64,000 nt of DNA from Xanthomonas citri pv. mangiferaeindicae (GCA_002240395.1 CP016836.1:2046001-2110000), one strand, 5' to 3'; shown: positions 35,717-45,030, counted from the first letter of the stretch. Translations and numbers: made by a program. The notes: generated by a model not told the origin, from the letters alone.

Positions 35717-36721
35717 ATGACCCAGACCGCCGACAAATCGATTCCGCTGCAGGTGGTGTCCGCGCCGCCGGCATCGCTGGAGACCGGCGTCAAGCAGGTG
35801 GCCGGCGACAAGATCGCCCGCTCGCCCGTGCAATTCGCGCAGGCGCCGGTGCTGCGCAAGCCCTCGTGGATCCGCGTGCGCATCCCGTCCAATGGTGCGG
35901 TCGCCGCGCTCAAGTCGAAGCTGCGCGAGAACCGGCTGGTCACGGTCTGCGAGGAAGCCAGCTGCCCGAACATCCACGAGTGCTTCGGCCACGGCACCGC
36001 GACGTTCATGATCCTGGGCGAGGTCTGCACCCGCCGCTGCTCCTTCTGCGACGTCGCCCATGGCCGGCCCAAGCCGCCGGACGCCTCGGAGCCGCGCAAC
36101 CTGGCGAACACGATCGCCGACATGGGCCTGAAGTACGTGGTGATCACCTCGGTCGACCGCGACGACCTGCGTGACGGCGGTGCCCAGCATTTCGTCGACT
36201 GCATCCGCGAAGTCCGCGCGCTGTCGCCGAACATCCGCATCGAGATCCTCACGCCCGATTTCCGCGGCAAGGGCCGCATGGAGCGCGCATTGGAGATCCT
36301 GCGGACCGATCCGCCGGACGTGTTCAACCACAACGTCGAGACGGTGCCGGATCTGTATCGCAACGTCCGGCCCGGCGCCGACTACCAGTGGTCGCTGACC
36401 CTGCTGCAGAAGTTCAAGGCCCAGCATCCGGAGGTGTCGACCAAGTCGGGCATCATGCTCGGCCTGGGCGAGACCATGGAGCAGGTGCAGGGCACGCTGC
36501 GCGACCTGCGCGCGCACGACGTGGACATGGTCACCATCGGCCAGTATCTGCAGCCGTCCGCGCACCACCATCCCGTGCTGCGCTACTGGACCCCCGACGA
36601 GTTCAAGGCCCTCGAGGATTACGGCATGGCGCTGGGTTTCAGCCACGTCGCCTCCGGCCCGCTGGTGCGCTCGTCCTACCACGCCGATCGCCAGGCGATG
36701 GAAGCCGGCGTCGCCGCCTGA
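35717..36721 (+). CDS. lipA: Lipoyl synthase LipA
   Basis: Radical-SAM enzyme that inserts two sulfurs into protein-bound octanoate. The 334-residue product carries both iron-sulfur sites: the auxiliary cluster C78-X4-C83-X5-C89 (VCEEASCPNIHEC) and the SAM cluster C104-X3-C108-X2-C111 (CTRRCSFC). VITSVDRDDL and the C-terminal RSSYHAD serine ligand motif are also present. Length is normal. It ends the ybeD-BLUF-lipB-lipA unit. Confidence 0.98.
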   Translation: MTQTADKSIPLQVVSAPPASLETGVKQVAGDKIARSPVQFAQAPVLRKPSWIRVRIPSNGAVAALKSKLRENRLVTVCEEASCPNIHECFGHGTATFMILGEVCTRRCSFCDVAHGRPKPPDASEPRNLANTIADMGLKYVVITSVDRDDLRDGGAQHFVDCIREVRALSPNIRIEILTPDFRGKGRMERALEILRTDPPDVFNHNVETVPDLYRNVRPGADYQWSLTLLQKFKAQHPEVSTKSGIMLGLGETMEQVQGTLRDLRAHDVDMVTIGQYLQPSAHHHPVLRYWTPDEFKALEDYGMALGFSHVASGPLVRSSYHADRQAMEAGVAA

Positions 36722-36922
36722 GCCATGTTCGGCCCGTGTGGCCGAGCCTGACGAACGGGTGAACGCCGGGCCTCCGGCGGGACGCAGCGTGTCCGCAACA
36801 CAACGGATTGCGTGTCCGGCTTGCATCGGACATGCAACTTTCGGCACTGTCATCACGTCTATTCACGCGACAGGCTCGATGACCTGTCCATGATTTCCCG
36901 AACCCGCAGCGCAGGACACCGA

Positions 36923-39112
36923 ATGAAAGCTTCCCGTGTCGTTTCCGGCTCACTGATCGCCCTGGCGCTGGCGGTGCCATTGGCGCTGATGGCCAGGCCC
37001 GACGCCATCGCCGAGGTCCCGGCGACGCCGAACGTGGACCAGGTCGCGGCGTCCAAGCTCGTCTACGGGTTGCTGTCCGACAGCCGCTACGCCTACCGGC
37101 CGCGTCCGCTCGATGCGGGCATGTCGAGCGAGATCTTCGACCGGTACTTCGAGAACCTGGATCCGGGCAAGGTCTTCTTCACCCAGCAGGACATCACGCG
37201 CTTCGAGGCGCTGCGGCCGAAGATGGGCGCGGCGGTGCGCGACGGCGACATCGCGCCGGCACTGGAGATCTTCGCGCTGTTCAAGACCCGCGTCTCCGAG
37301 CGCACCGCCCAGGCCCGCAACCTGCTGTCGCAGGACATCTTCGACTTCAGCGGCAACGACCGCTGGGAATACGACCGCAAGGATGCTGCGTGGGCGGCCG
37401 ACGGCGCCGAGCTCGACGCGCTGTGGCGGCAATCGGTGCGCAACGACTGGCTGCGCCTGAAGCTGGCCGGCAAGCAGCCTGACGAGATCCGCAAGACGCT
37501 CGATCGGCGCTATCTCAACCAGGCGAACACGGTCGCCGCGTACAACGACGAGGACGCCTTCAGCAGCTTCCTCAATGCCTACACCGGCGTCATCGATCCG
37601 CACACCGACTACTTCAATCCGCGTGCCGCGCGCCTGTTCAACCAGAGCATGTCGCTGTCGCTCGAGGGCATCGGTGCGCAGTTGCAGAAGCAGGACGACG
37701 TGGTCGTGATCCGCGAGGTTATCGCCGGCGGTCCCGCGGCGCTGAGCAACCGCTTCAAGCCCGGCGATCGCATCGTCGGCGTCGGCCAGGGCACCAACGG
37801 GCCGATGGAGGATGTGATCGGCTGGCGCATCGACGACGTCGTCGAGAAGATCAAGGGCCCCAAGGACACCCAGGTGCGCTTGGATGTGATCCCCGCCGAG
37901 GCCACGCTCGACAGCGAGCCGGTGCGCATCACGCTCACCCGCGCCCGCGTGCGCCTGGAAGAGCAGGCCGCGAAGGCCGAGACGCTGACCCTGCCGGCAA
38001 CCGAGGGCGGCGTCGACAAGCGCATCGGCGTGATCAAGCTGCCGGCGTTCTATCAGGACTTCGAGGGGCGTCGCAGCCGCAACGGCGAGTACGCCTCGGC
38101 GACGCGCGATGTGGCCCGCCTGCTCGAGCAGTTCAAGCAGGACAAGGTCGACGGCGTGGTGCTGGACCTGCGCAACAACGGCGGTGGTTCGCTGAACGAG
38201 GCGGTCGAACTGACCGGGCTGTTCATCGACCAGGGCCCCGTGGTGCAGGTGCGCGAGTCGGGCGGCCGTGTCGGCGTGCAGGGCGATCGCGATCCCGGCG
38301 TCGCCTGGGACGGCCCGCTGGCGGTGCTGATCAATCGCGGTTCGGCCTCCGCCTCGGAAATCGTCGCCGGCGCCATCCAGGACTACGGGCGCGGCCTGAT
38401 CATCGGCGAGACCACGTTCGGCAAGGGCACGGTGCAGAACCTGGTCGATCTGGACCGGTGGCCGGCCAACGAGAACAAGCGCTACGGGCAGGTCAAGCTG
38501 ACGATCGCGCAGTTCTTCCTGCCCGGCGGCAGCAGCACGCAGAACAAGGGCGTGGAGCCGGACATCCACTTCCCGGTGACGGTGGATGCCACCGAGTTCG
38601 GCGAGAGCACCTACGACAACGCCCTGCCGTGGTCGCGCATCGCCGCCGTGCCGCACACCCAATACGGCAACTTCGGCGAACTGCTGCCGCAGCTCGAACA
38701 ACTCCACGACACCCGCGTCGCCACCGACAAGGAATTCCAGTGGTGGGCCGAAGACATCGCCGAGTTCCGGGCCGAGCGCGAGAAGAAGTGGGTCTCGCTC
38801 AACGAGGCCGAGCGGCGCGCCGAGCGCGATCGCCAGACCGCCAAGCGCGCGCAGCGCCAGGAAGAGCGCAAGGCGCTGGGCCTGGAGCTCGATCCGCTGG
38901 CCGAGGACTCCGATGACGACGGCCTGCAGGCGAGCGAGCGTGCGATCGCGCAGCAGGCCCGTCTGGAGAAGGCGGCCGAGGAGCGTCCGGACCCGCTGCT
39001 GCGCGAGGCCTCTGCGATCCTGGCCGATGCCGTGCGCCTGCTCAACAACGACCGCAAACTCTCGGCCTCGGTGTTGCCCGAATCGACCGGCCCCGGTCGC
39101 TGGGCGCGCTGA
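36923..39112 (+). CDS. prc: Carboxy-terminal processing protease Prc (Tsp)
   Basis: Periplasmic tail-specific protease that trims PBP3 and controls MepS and other hydrolases. The 729-residue product has a signal peptide or anchor (about 1-30), the DUF3340-type N-terminal helical domain, a PDZ domain (about 230-330, GIGAQLQ...GDRIVGVGQG) and the S41 catalytic domain. The SASASEIVAGAIQDYGRG motif supplies the nucleophile and GKGTVQ the catalytic Lys, the usual 25 or so residues later. A coiled, charged C-terminus ends the protein. ATG 36923 precedes the signal; ATG 36890 is possible. A strong terminator follows. Confidence 0.95.
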   Translation: MKASRVVSGSLIALALAVPLALMARPDAIAEVPATPNVDQVAASKLVYGLLSDSRYAYRPRPLDAGMSSEIFDRYFENLDPGKVFFTQQDITRFEALRPKMGAAVRDGDIAPALEIFALFKTRVSERTAQARNLLSQDIFDFSGNDRWEYDRKDAAWAADGAELDALWRQSVRNDWLRLKLAGKQPDEIRKTLDRRYLNQANTVAAYNDEDAFSSFLNAYTGVIDPHTDYFNPRAARLFNQSMSLSLEGIGAQLQKQDDVVVIREVIAGGPAALSNRFKPGDRIVGVGQGTNGPMEDVIGWRIDDVVEKIKGPKDTQVRLDVIPAEATLDSEPVRITLTRARVRLEEQAAKAETLTLPATEGGVDKRIGVIKLPAFYQDFEGRRSRNGEYASATRDVARLLEQFKQDKVDGVVLDLRNNGGGSLNEAVELTGLFIDQGPVVQVRESGGRVGVQGDRDPGVAWDGPLAVLINRGSASASEIVAGAIQDYGRGLIIGETTFGKGTVQNLVDLDRWPANENKRYGQVKLTIAQFFLPGGSSTQNKGVEPDIHFPVTVDATEFGESTYDNALPWSRIAAVPHTQYGNFGELLPQLEQLHDTRVATDKEFQWWAEDIAEFRAEREKKWVSLNEAERRAERDRQTAKRAQRQEERKALGLELDPLAEDSDDDGLQASERAIAQQARLEKAAEERPDPLLREASAILADAVRLLNNDRKLSASVLPESTGPGRWAR

Positions 39113-39133
39113 GCCACGCTCTCAGTCGGTTTC

Positions 39134-39167
39134 AAAAAACCGCCGCCTGTCGCGGCGGTTTTTTTTT
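39134..39167 (+). terminator. Rho-independent terminator after prc
   Basis: AAAAAACCGCCGC / GCGGCGGTTTTTTTT forms a 13-bp stem with a 5-base loop (CTGTC) and a long T run, 21 bases after the prc stop. Confidence 0.93.
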
Positions 39168-39440
39168 GCGCTTCGGCGCTGGTGGCGCATTGCCCCTGCG
39201 AAATGACGCCGCGATGAAGGATGCCTCCCACGACGCGCGCATTGGGCATGTAAGCCGTCAGGCCGATGCCCGACGCCGCCGATACACCGGAATGTGCAGG
39301 TTCAGCGAAAGGGCGTTTCCGGTGCGCGCAGCGGTCGGCGCCACGTCGTGCAACACCGCCATTCCAGCCATGCAACGGGCACCCGGCGTAGAATCTGCGG
39401 CCCGCTGATGCGGGCCTGCCCCTTTTTTGGAACTGCCCCC
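39168..39440. other. Intergenic region upstream of the EamA gene
   Basis: No gene is supported in these 273 bases. The EamA transporter promoter is expected here; no clear boxes are visible. Confidence 0.4.
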
Positions 39441-40364
39441 ATGAGCAACGCGTCCAGTGCGCGTCCGGCGTCGGTATTGGCCATCGGCCTGGCGTTGACG
39501 GCCGTCTATGTGGTCTGGGGCTCGACCTATCTGGCGATCCGCTTCGCGCTCGAAGGCGGCTATCCGCCGCTGCTGATGGCCGGTACGCGCTTCATTGCCG
39601 CCGGTGCGCTGATGTACGCCGTGCTGCGCCTGCGCGGTGTGCCCGCGCCCACGCGTGCCCAGTGGCCGAACGTGATTGCGATGGGCGTGCTGCTGCTGGG
39701 ATTGGGCAATGGCATGGTCTGCATCGCCGAGCAGAGCGTGTCGTCGGGCCTGGCCGCAGTCGCGGTGGCGTCGGTGCCGATCTGGGTGGCGCTGTTCTCG
39801 GTCATGCGCGGCGAGCGGCCCGGCCCCATCGAATGGGCGGGCCTGGCGATTGGCTTCGTCGGCGTGCTGTGGCTCAACGCCGGCAGTTCGCTGACCTCGA
39901 CGCCCGCCGGCCTGGTCGCGCTGCTGATCGCGCCGCTGGCCTGGGCCTTCGGTTCGGTCTGGAGCCGCGGCCGCGATCTGCCGTCGCCGTTCATGGCCGC
40001 CGCGGCGCAGATGCTCGCCGGCGGCGTCTTGATCCTCGCCACGGGCCTGCTGTTGGGGGAGCGGCTGGACGTGCCCCCGACGCCCAAGGGGCATCTCGCG
40101 CTCGCCTATCTGGCGTCGTTCGGCTCGATCGTCGGCTTCACCGCCTACGTGTGGCTGCTGCACAACGTCCGCCCGACGCTGGCCAGCAGCTACGCCTACG
40201 TCAATCCGGCGATCGCCGTGGTGCTCGGCGCTTGGCTGGCCGCCGAGCGGTTCACCGCGCACGACCTGGGCGCGATGGCGGTGATCCTGGCGGCGGTCGT
40301 GGCGATCACGCTGGGCCGCGCGCGCAAGGCACCTGTTCCTGCCGCGGCCGGAGACGAGGCATGA
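39441..40364 (+). CDS. EamA/DMT family transporter (YedA-like)
   Basis: Ten-helix drug/metabolite transporter of the inner membrane; substrate unknown. The 307-residue product has two EamA repeats; ALTAVYVVWGSTYLAIRFALEG near 15 and the late SYAYVNPAIAVVLGAWLAAERF are diagnostic and close to YedA. ATG 39441 was chosen as it precedes the first helix. Its stop overlaps the rarD-like start by 4 bases, giving a two-gene transporter operon. Confidence 0.9.
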   Translation: MSNASSARPASVLAIGLALTAVYVVWGSTYLAIRFALEGGYPPLLMAGTRFIAAGALMYAVLRLRGVPAPTRAQWPNVIAMGVLLLGLGNGMVCIAEQSVSSGLAAVAVASVPIWVALFSVMRGERPGPIEWAGLAIGFVGVLWLNAGSSLTSTPAGLVALLIAPLAWAFGSVWSRGRDLPSPFMAAAAQMLAGGVLILATGLLLGERLDVPPTPKGHLALAYLASFGSIVGFTAYVWLLHNVRPTLASSYAYVNPAIAVVLGAWLAAERFTAHDLGAMAVILAAVVAITLGRARKAPVPAAAGDEA

Positions 40365-41272
40365 ACGACGCCGTGCAGGCCCCTCGCGGCACGTGGATCG
40401 CCGCTGCGGCCTTCGTGATCTGGGGGCTGATGCCGATGTACTGGCATCTGCTGCGCGAGGTGCCGTCGCTGCAGATCGTGCTGCACCGGGCGATCTGGTG
40501 CGCGATCCTCGTGGCCGCCTGGCTGACACTGCGCCACGGGCGCGGTTGGCTGCGCGAGACCATCGCCCAGCCGCGCCTGGCCGGCATGCTGGCGCTATCG
40601 GGTGTGTTGATCGCCGGCAACTGGAGCCTGTACGTGTGGGCGGTCAACAGCGGCCACGTGGTCGAGGCGAGCCTGGGCTACTTCATCAACCCGTTGCTCA
40701 ACGTGGTCATCGGCGTGCTGTTCCTGCGCGAACGGCTGTCGCGGCCGCAGTGGATCGCCGTGGTGCTGGCGGCCTGCGGTGTGCTGTGGCTGACCTTCAA
40801 CTACGGCAGCTTTCCGTGGATCGCGCTGTGCTTGGCCGGCTCGTTCGCGCTGTACGGCCTGATCCGCAAGTTCGCGGCAGTCGAGGCGGTCAAGGGCCTG
40901 GGGGTGGAGAACCTGTTCGTATTCGGGCCGGCGCTGCTCGCGCTGGTCTGGCTGGAACTGCGTGGCGGGGGCGGCTTCTTCTCGCTGCGCTGGGGCGGCC
41001 TCACCGATGTGCTGCTGGTGATGGGCGGCGCGCTGACCGCGATCCCGCTGATCTGCTTCGCCTATGCGGTGCGGCGCGTGCCGCTGACGGTGGTCGGGCT
41101 GATGCAGTACATCGGCCCGACGCTGCAACTGCTGCTGGGGGTGTTCTTCTTCGGCGAGCCGTTCGGCGCTGACCGCGCTGCCGGGTTCGCCTTCATCTGG
41201 GCGGGCTTGGCTGTGTTCGCGGTCGACGGTTACCTGCAGGCGCGTCGCCGCATCGTTGCGCAACAGGCCTGA
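40361..41272 (+). CDS. rarD: EamA family transporter RarD
   Basis: Ten-helix inner-membrane protein related to RarD (named for chloramphenicol sensitivity phenotypes). The 303-residue product shows FVIWGLMPMYWHLLREVPSLQIVLHR near 18, NWSLYVWAVNSGHVVEASLGYFINPLL near 87 and QYIGPTLQLLLGVFFFGEPF near 248, the RarD pattern. ATG 40361 overlaps the previous stop. The physiological substrate is not known. Confidence 0.92.
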   Translation: MNDAVQAPRGTWIAAAAFVIWGLMPMYWHLLREVPSLQIVLHRAIWCAILVAAWLTLRHGRGWLRETIAQPRLAGMLALSGVLIAGNWSLYVWAVNSGHVVEASLGYFINPLLNVVIGVLFLRERLSRPQWIAVVLAACGVLWLTFNYGSFPWIALCLAGSFALYGLIRKFAAVEAVKGLGVENLFVFGPALLALVWLELRGGGGFFSLRWGGLTDVLLVMGGALTAIPLICFAYAVRRVPLTVVGLMQYIGPTLQLLLGVFFFGEPFGADRAAGFAFIWAGLAVFAVDGYLQARRRIVAQQA

Positions 41273-41331
41273 CTGCGCGGGCCCAGGCTTGCGTCCGGCG
41301 TCCGAGGCGCGACCTCTGGCACAGTGACGCG

Positions 41332-41991
41332 ATGTCCTGTTCCGATACGACTGCGGTCGCGGGCCCTGCCACCGTTCCTCGCAAAACGGCCGGCCATGCC
41401 GTCGTCGTGCTCGCCGCCGGTGGCAGCACGCGGCTGGGCTTTCCCAAGCAACTGTTGCGGCGTGCGGGCGGGCCGCTGGTCGCCCGTGCGGTGCGGCTCG
41501 CGGCGGACACAGCGCCCGATCGGCTGGTGGTGATGCTGGGCGGGCATCGCGATGCGGTCGCCGCCGCCCTGACGTCCGCACCCGGCGAGCGCTGCGACGT
41601 GCCCGCGTGGCGCACGGGGATTGCCGCAAGCCTCGCCGCCGCGGCGCGCGCGCTGCAGGGGCATGCCGGGCCGGTGCTGGTGGTTGCTGTCGATCAGCCG
41701 GCGCTCGAGGCGACACATCTGCGCGCGTTGCTCGATGGCGCGGCGATGGCACCGTCGGGCTGCGCGGCAACGCTGCACGGCGATCGTCCGGGCATTCCGG
41801 CGGTGCTGTCGCCGGTGTTGTTCGCGCAGGCGCAAGCGCTGCACGGCGATCGGGGCTTCGGCGGGCTGCTCGCGGCACTGCCGCAGCCCGCACTGTTCCG
41901 GCTGGAGGCGCCGGCGCTGCAGCGCGATCTCGATACGGCCGAGGCCGTCCGGCGGGCGCAGGCCGATGGCCTGTTGGATCGCGACAGCTGA
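41332..41991 (+). CDS. MobA/MocA-like nucleotidyltransferase
   Basis: Cytoplasmic GT-A-fold transferase that probably attaches CMP or GMP to a molybdopterin cofactor. The 219-residue product has VVVLAAGGSTRLGFPKQLL near 24 (nucleotide loop), VVAVDQPAL near 122 with the metal-binding Asp, and GDRPGIPAVL near 155 like MocA. The usual partner XdhC is not adjacent. Isoprenoid nucleotidyltransferases share the fold, so the precise substrate is inferred. It is transcribed after rarD but 59 bases away. Confidence 0.78.
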   Translation: MSCSDTTAVAGPATVPRKTAGHAVVVLAAGGSTRLGFPKQLLRRAGGPLVARAVRLAADTAPDRLVVMLGGHRDAVAAALTSAPGERCDVPAWRTGIAASLAAAARALQGHAGPVLVVAVDQPALEATHLRALLDGAAMAPSGCAATLHGDRPGIPAVLSPVLFAQAQALHGDRGFGGLLAALPQPALFRLEAPALQRDLDTAEAVRRAQADGLLDRDS

Positions 41992-42016
41992 AGGCCGCGC
42001 CGGCCGCGCGACGCAG

Positions 42017-42322
42017 CTAGCGCATCACCGCGAGCCACAGCACGCCGGCGGTGCCGACAACCGCCACCGCGATCGCGGCCTGACGCCAGCGCGCCGCGCG
42101 TCGGCGATAGCGCGCGACGCGTTCGGCGTTGAGCGCATTGGCACGCTGGATCCACGGCGCGGTCTCGCGCTCGGCGCGGGCATAGATGGCCTCGGCGCGG
42201 TCGGGGGCGGCCTCGGCCTGCAGCGCCGCGTCCTCATAACGTTCGAACGCGCGGGCCTGCAGCGCCTGGATCTCGCGCTGCAGGTCCGCGTTCGACAGCG
42301 TGGCCGGGTCGCCGCCGCTCAT
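42017..42322 (-). CDS. Small coiled-coil membrane protein at the end of the ABC export operon
   Basis: A 101-residue protein with a charged, Ala/Glu-rich helical N-terminal part (about 10-75) and one C-terminal transmembrane helix (about 84-99). Its ATG (42322) overlaps the stop of the upstream FtsX-type permease by 4 bases, so it is translated with the ABC operon. No family is recognised. It may be a small accessory subunit; this is inference from the coupling. Confidence 0.65.
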   Translation of the reverse strand: MSGGDPATLSNADLQREIQALQARAFERYEDAALQAEAAPDRAEAIYARAERETAPWIQRANALNAERVARYRRRAARWRQAAIAVAVVGTAGVLWLAVMR

Positions 42323-43647
42323 CCGGCGCGCAGCGCGGTGGTTACCGGCAACTGCGCCGCGCGCACCGCCGGGAACAACCCGCCGACGAAGCCGATCGCC
42401 AACGCCCACTTCAGCCCGCCCCACAACAGCGCAGGCGTGACCCGGAACTCGAAGGTCATCTGACCGACGCCGCCGGCGAGCGTCGAGGCACCGTAGCCGT
42501 CGAACAACAGCCACGCGATTGCGCCGCCGAGCAGTCCGCCCAGCAACGCCAGCAACATCGTTTCGAGCATGACCGCGACCACGACCGGCAGGCCGCGGAA
42601 GCCGATCGCGCGCAGCGTCGCGATCTCGCGCGCCCGCGCCGCGACCGTGGCGAACATCGTGTTGAGCGCGCCGAACACCGCGCCGACCGCCATGATCGAG
42701 CCCACCACGATGCCGATGACGCGCAGCACCTTGGACATGCCCTCCGACTGCTTGGCGAAGTAGTCCAGTGTGGTGCTGACCTCGACCTGGGTGCGCGGAT
42801 CGGCATCAAGGCCGGCCTTGAAGGCGGCGAAGGCGCCCGGATCGGTCAGCCGCGCAGTGATCGATGCACGCGTCGAACCGCGGCGGTAGGTAGTGGCGAC
42901 GACCTCGGCATCGGCCCAGATCTCCGAGTCGGTCGCATCGCCCGCCTCGAACGCGCCGACCACCTGCCAGATGTCGCTGCCCAGTCGGACCGACTGCCCC
43001 GGATCGAGCCCGGCGAACTGCTTGCGCGCGCCCTTGCCGACCACCAACTCGCGCTTGCCGGTCTCGAACATCCGGCCCTCGACGATCCGAAGCTTCGGCC
43101 GCACCTGGAAGGCCATGTCGCCGACGCCGCGGAACTGCACGCTGCCGTCCTCGTCGGGCCCGCCGCCGCGCAGCGGCAGCGTCGCGGCGACGACCAGTTC
43201 GGGCGAGGCCAGCGGCCGACCGTCGGCGCTGCGGGCGATCTGCGGTGCCTGCACGACCGTGCTGATCGTCGCGCGGTCGAGCGTGGACATCACCTCGGCG
43301 ACCGAGCCGCCGCGCAGCACGATCGCATTGGTGGCATCGCCGGTGCCGCCGACGGTCTGCCGGTAGCCCTCGGCCATCGACAACAGCGCGACCAGGACGG
43401 CGACCACGCCGGCGATCCCGATCACCACGACCGACGAGGCGCCCAGCCGCTGGCCGAGCGTGCTGATGCCGACCTGGCTGACTGACGCCGCCTGGCGCCC
43501 GCTGTGGCTGAGCACCATCCACAGCGCAACCGCGAGCGCGGCAGCGAGGAGCACATACCACGGCGCCAGGATCCAGACGACAAGCGCGACGACCAAGGCC
43601 GCGACCAGACCGGCGTTCTGCAACAGGGTTTTGAGCAACGGATGCAT
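42319..43647 (-). CDS. MacB/FtsX-type ABC permease (second)
   Basis: Inner-membrane subunit of a mechanotransmission-type exporter. The 442-residue product has two N-terminal hydrophobic segments (about 9-46), a further helix at about 72-92, a large periplasmic MacB_PCD-like domain (about 110-300) and three C-terminal helices with the FtsX signature (EIATLRAIGFRGLPVVVAVMLE). The ATG at 43647 was preferred to an upstream start in the same frame. It lies 10 bases after the first permease gene, with the partner ATPase and HlyD subunit upstream. Confidence 0.88.
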   Translation of the reverse strand: MHPLLKTLLQNAGLVAALVVALVVWILAPWYVLLAAALAVALWMVLSHSGRQAASVSQVGISTLGQRLGASSVVVIGIAGVVAVLVALLSMAEGYRQTVGGTGDATNAIVLRGGSVAEVMSTLDRATISTVVQAPQIARSADGRPLASPELVVAATLPLRGGGPDEDGSVQFRGVGDMAFQVRPKLRIVEGRMFETGKRELVVGKGARKQFAGLDPGQSVRLGSDIWQVVGAFEAGDATDSEIWADAEVVATTYRRGSTRASITARLTDPGAFAAFKAGLDADPRTQVEVSTTLDYFAKQSEGMSKVLRVIGIVVGSIMAVGAVFGALNTMFATVAARAREIATLRAIGFRGLPVVVAVMLETMLLALLGGLLGGAIAWLLFDGYGASTLAGGVGQMTFEFRVTPALLWGGLKWALAIGFVGGLFPAVRAAQLPVTTALRAG

Positions 43648-43657
43648 GGCGGTTTCC

Positions 43658-44824
43658 TCAGCGGCCCGCGAGGGCATCGACGATGTTCAGGCGCATCGCG
43701 CGCAGCGCCGGCAGCGCGCCGACGACCAGGCCGATCGCGGCCATCAAGCCCAGCCCCAATAGCCAGCTGCGCCATTCGATCCCGGGCAAACGAATCATGT
43801 CGCCGGCCACGAGGTTGAGCACCGCGCTGGCCGCCGCTGCCAGGCCCAGGCCGAGCACGCCGCCAAAGACCACCAGCACCATCGATTCGGCCAGCACCAG
43901 CATCAGCACACTGGGGCTGGAAAAGCCGATGGTCTTGAGCACCGCCAGTTCCGAGGTGCGTTCGCGCACCGCCTGCGCCATCGTGTTGCCGGTCAGCAGC
44001 AACAGGGTGAAAAACACCGCGCCCATGATTGCGCTGACGATCATGCCGATGTCGGCCATCTGTTTGAGCTGGGATGCGATCGCCGCGCCCTCGGTCATCG
44101 TGCGCGTCTCGTGGGGCGAGTTGGCCGACAGCGCATCGATTGCCTTGGCCGCGCGATCGGCCCGGCGCACGTCGGATACCCGGCTGACGTACCAGCCCAC
44201 CTCGTTGTCCACGTACGGCGTGGACTCGGCGTAGTAGTCGTAGTGCATCAGCAGCATCTGGTCGTTGAAGCCGCCCTGCTTGCCGCCGCGGTTGCGCAGT
44301 ACGCCGACGATGTCGAACGACCAGTTCATCGAGCCGTCGCTGTTGGGGAAGATCGACGACTGCAGCGGGATGCGGTCGCCGACCTTCCAGTCGAAGCGCT
44401 GCATCAGCTTCTCGCCGACCAGGATGCCGGTGCGCGTGCTCGCGAATGCGTCGCGCTCGGCCTGTGCGACCTCGATTTCCGGGTACAGATCGAGGTAGTT
44501 GGGCGCGACCGCGAAGCTGAAGATCTGGTTGCGCGGCCCCTGGTAGGTGCCGCCGAACCAGCTGGCATAGGTGACCGCCTCGATGTTGTCGACCAGTTCG
44601 ATGCGCTTGCCCAGGGCCTTGGGCAGCGTCTCGATGAACGACAGCCGCGAAGCGGTCTGCAGGCGCTGCGCGCCATCGGCGTTCTTGCCGAGTTGCGCGA
44701 ACGCCACCCGGATGCCGTCGAGCAGGCCGAACAGCAGGAAGGCGGCAACGATCGACGCCACGGTGAGCGCGGTGCGGGTCTTGCGGCGCATCAGCGCGGC
44801 CCAGATCAGATGCAGGTATTTCAT
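43658..44824 (-). CDS. MacB/FtsX-type ABC permease (first)
   Basis: The 388-residue product has an N-terminal helix (about 15-37), a periplasmic domain (about 45-260) and three C-terminal helices. SELAVLKTIGFSSPSVLMLVLAESM near 300 is the FtsX motif. It probably pairs with the second permease to form a heterodimer, since only one ATPase gene is present. A 206-base gap with a REP pair separates it from the ATPase gene, which may alter the stoichiometry of the transcript. Confidence 0.9.
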   Translation of the reverse strand: MKYLHLIWAALMRRKTRTALTVASIVAAFLLFGLLDGIRVAFAQLGKNADGAQRLQTASRLSFIETLPKALGKRIELVDNIEAVTYASWFGGTYQGPRNQIFSFAVAPNYLDLYPEIEVAQAERDAFASTRTGILVGEKLMQRFDWKVGDRIPLQSSIFPNSDGSMNWSFDIVGVLRNRGGKQGGFNDQMLLMHYDYYAESTPYVDNEVGWYVSRVSDVRRADRAAKAIDALSANSPHETRTMTEGAAIASQLKQMADIGMIVSAIMGAVFFTLLLLTGNTMAQAVRERTSELAVLKTIGFSSPSVLMLVLAESMVLVVFGGVLGLGLAAAASAVLNLVAGDMIRLPGIEWRSWLLGLGLMAAIGLVVGALPALRAMRLNIVDALAGR

Positions 44825-44878
44825 GGGATGTCCTGCCGGTGTAGTTCAGGAATTCGGTATCGCAGCGAGTCGGCTTTT

Positions 44879-45024
44879 CTCTCCTTCCCCTGCTAGCGGG
44901 GAAGGCCGGGATGAGGGCGAGGCCAGATCGCCGAGACAGGCGGCCCGCACAGTGCGTGCGCGTGTTGTTCGTCGAACTGATCGTTTGCCCCTCTCAACCC
45001 TCCCTCCGCACGCGGGGAGGGCGC
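44879..45024. repeat. REP pair (BIME-like) within the ABC operon; contains repeat copy 2
   Basis: Two palindromic units lie in opposite orientation: TTCCCCTGCTAGCGGGGAAGG near 44886 and CCTCCCTCCGCACGCGGGGAGGG near 44999. The second, at 44960-45024 (+ strand), is an inverted diverged copy of the repeat at 6338-6402, including the flanks GTTTGCCCC, CGAACTGATCG and GTGTTGTTCGTC. It fills the space between the ATPase and the first permease genes, a position where REP units often stabilise upstream mRNA. Confidence 0.75.
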
Positions 45025-45030
45025 AGACGC

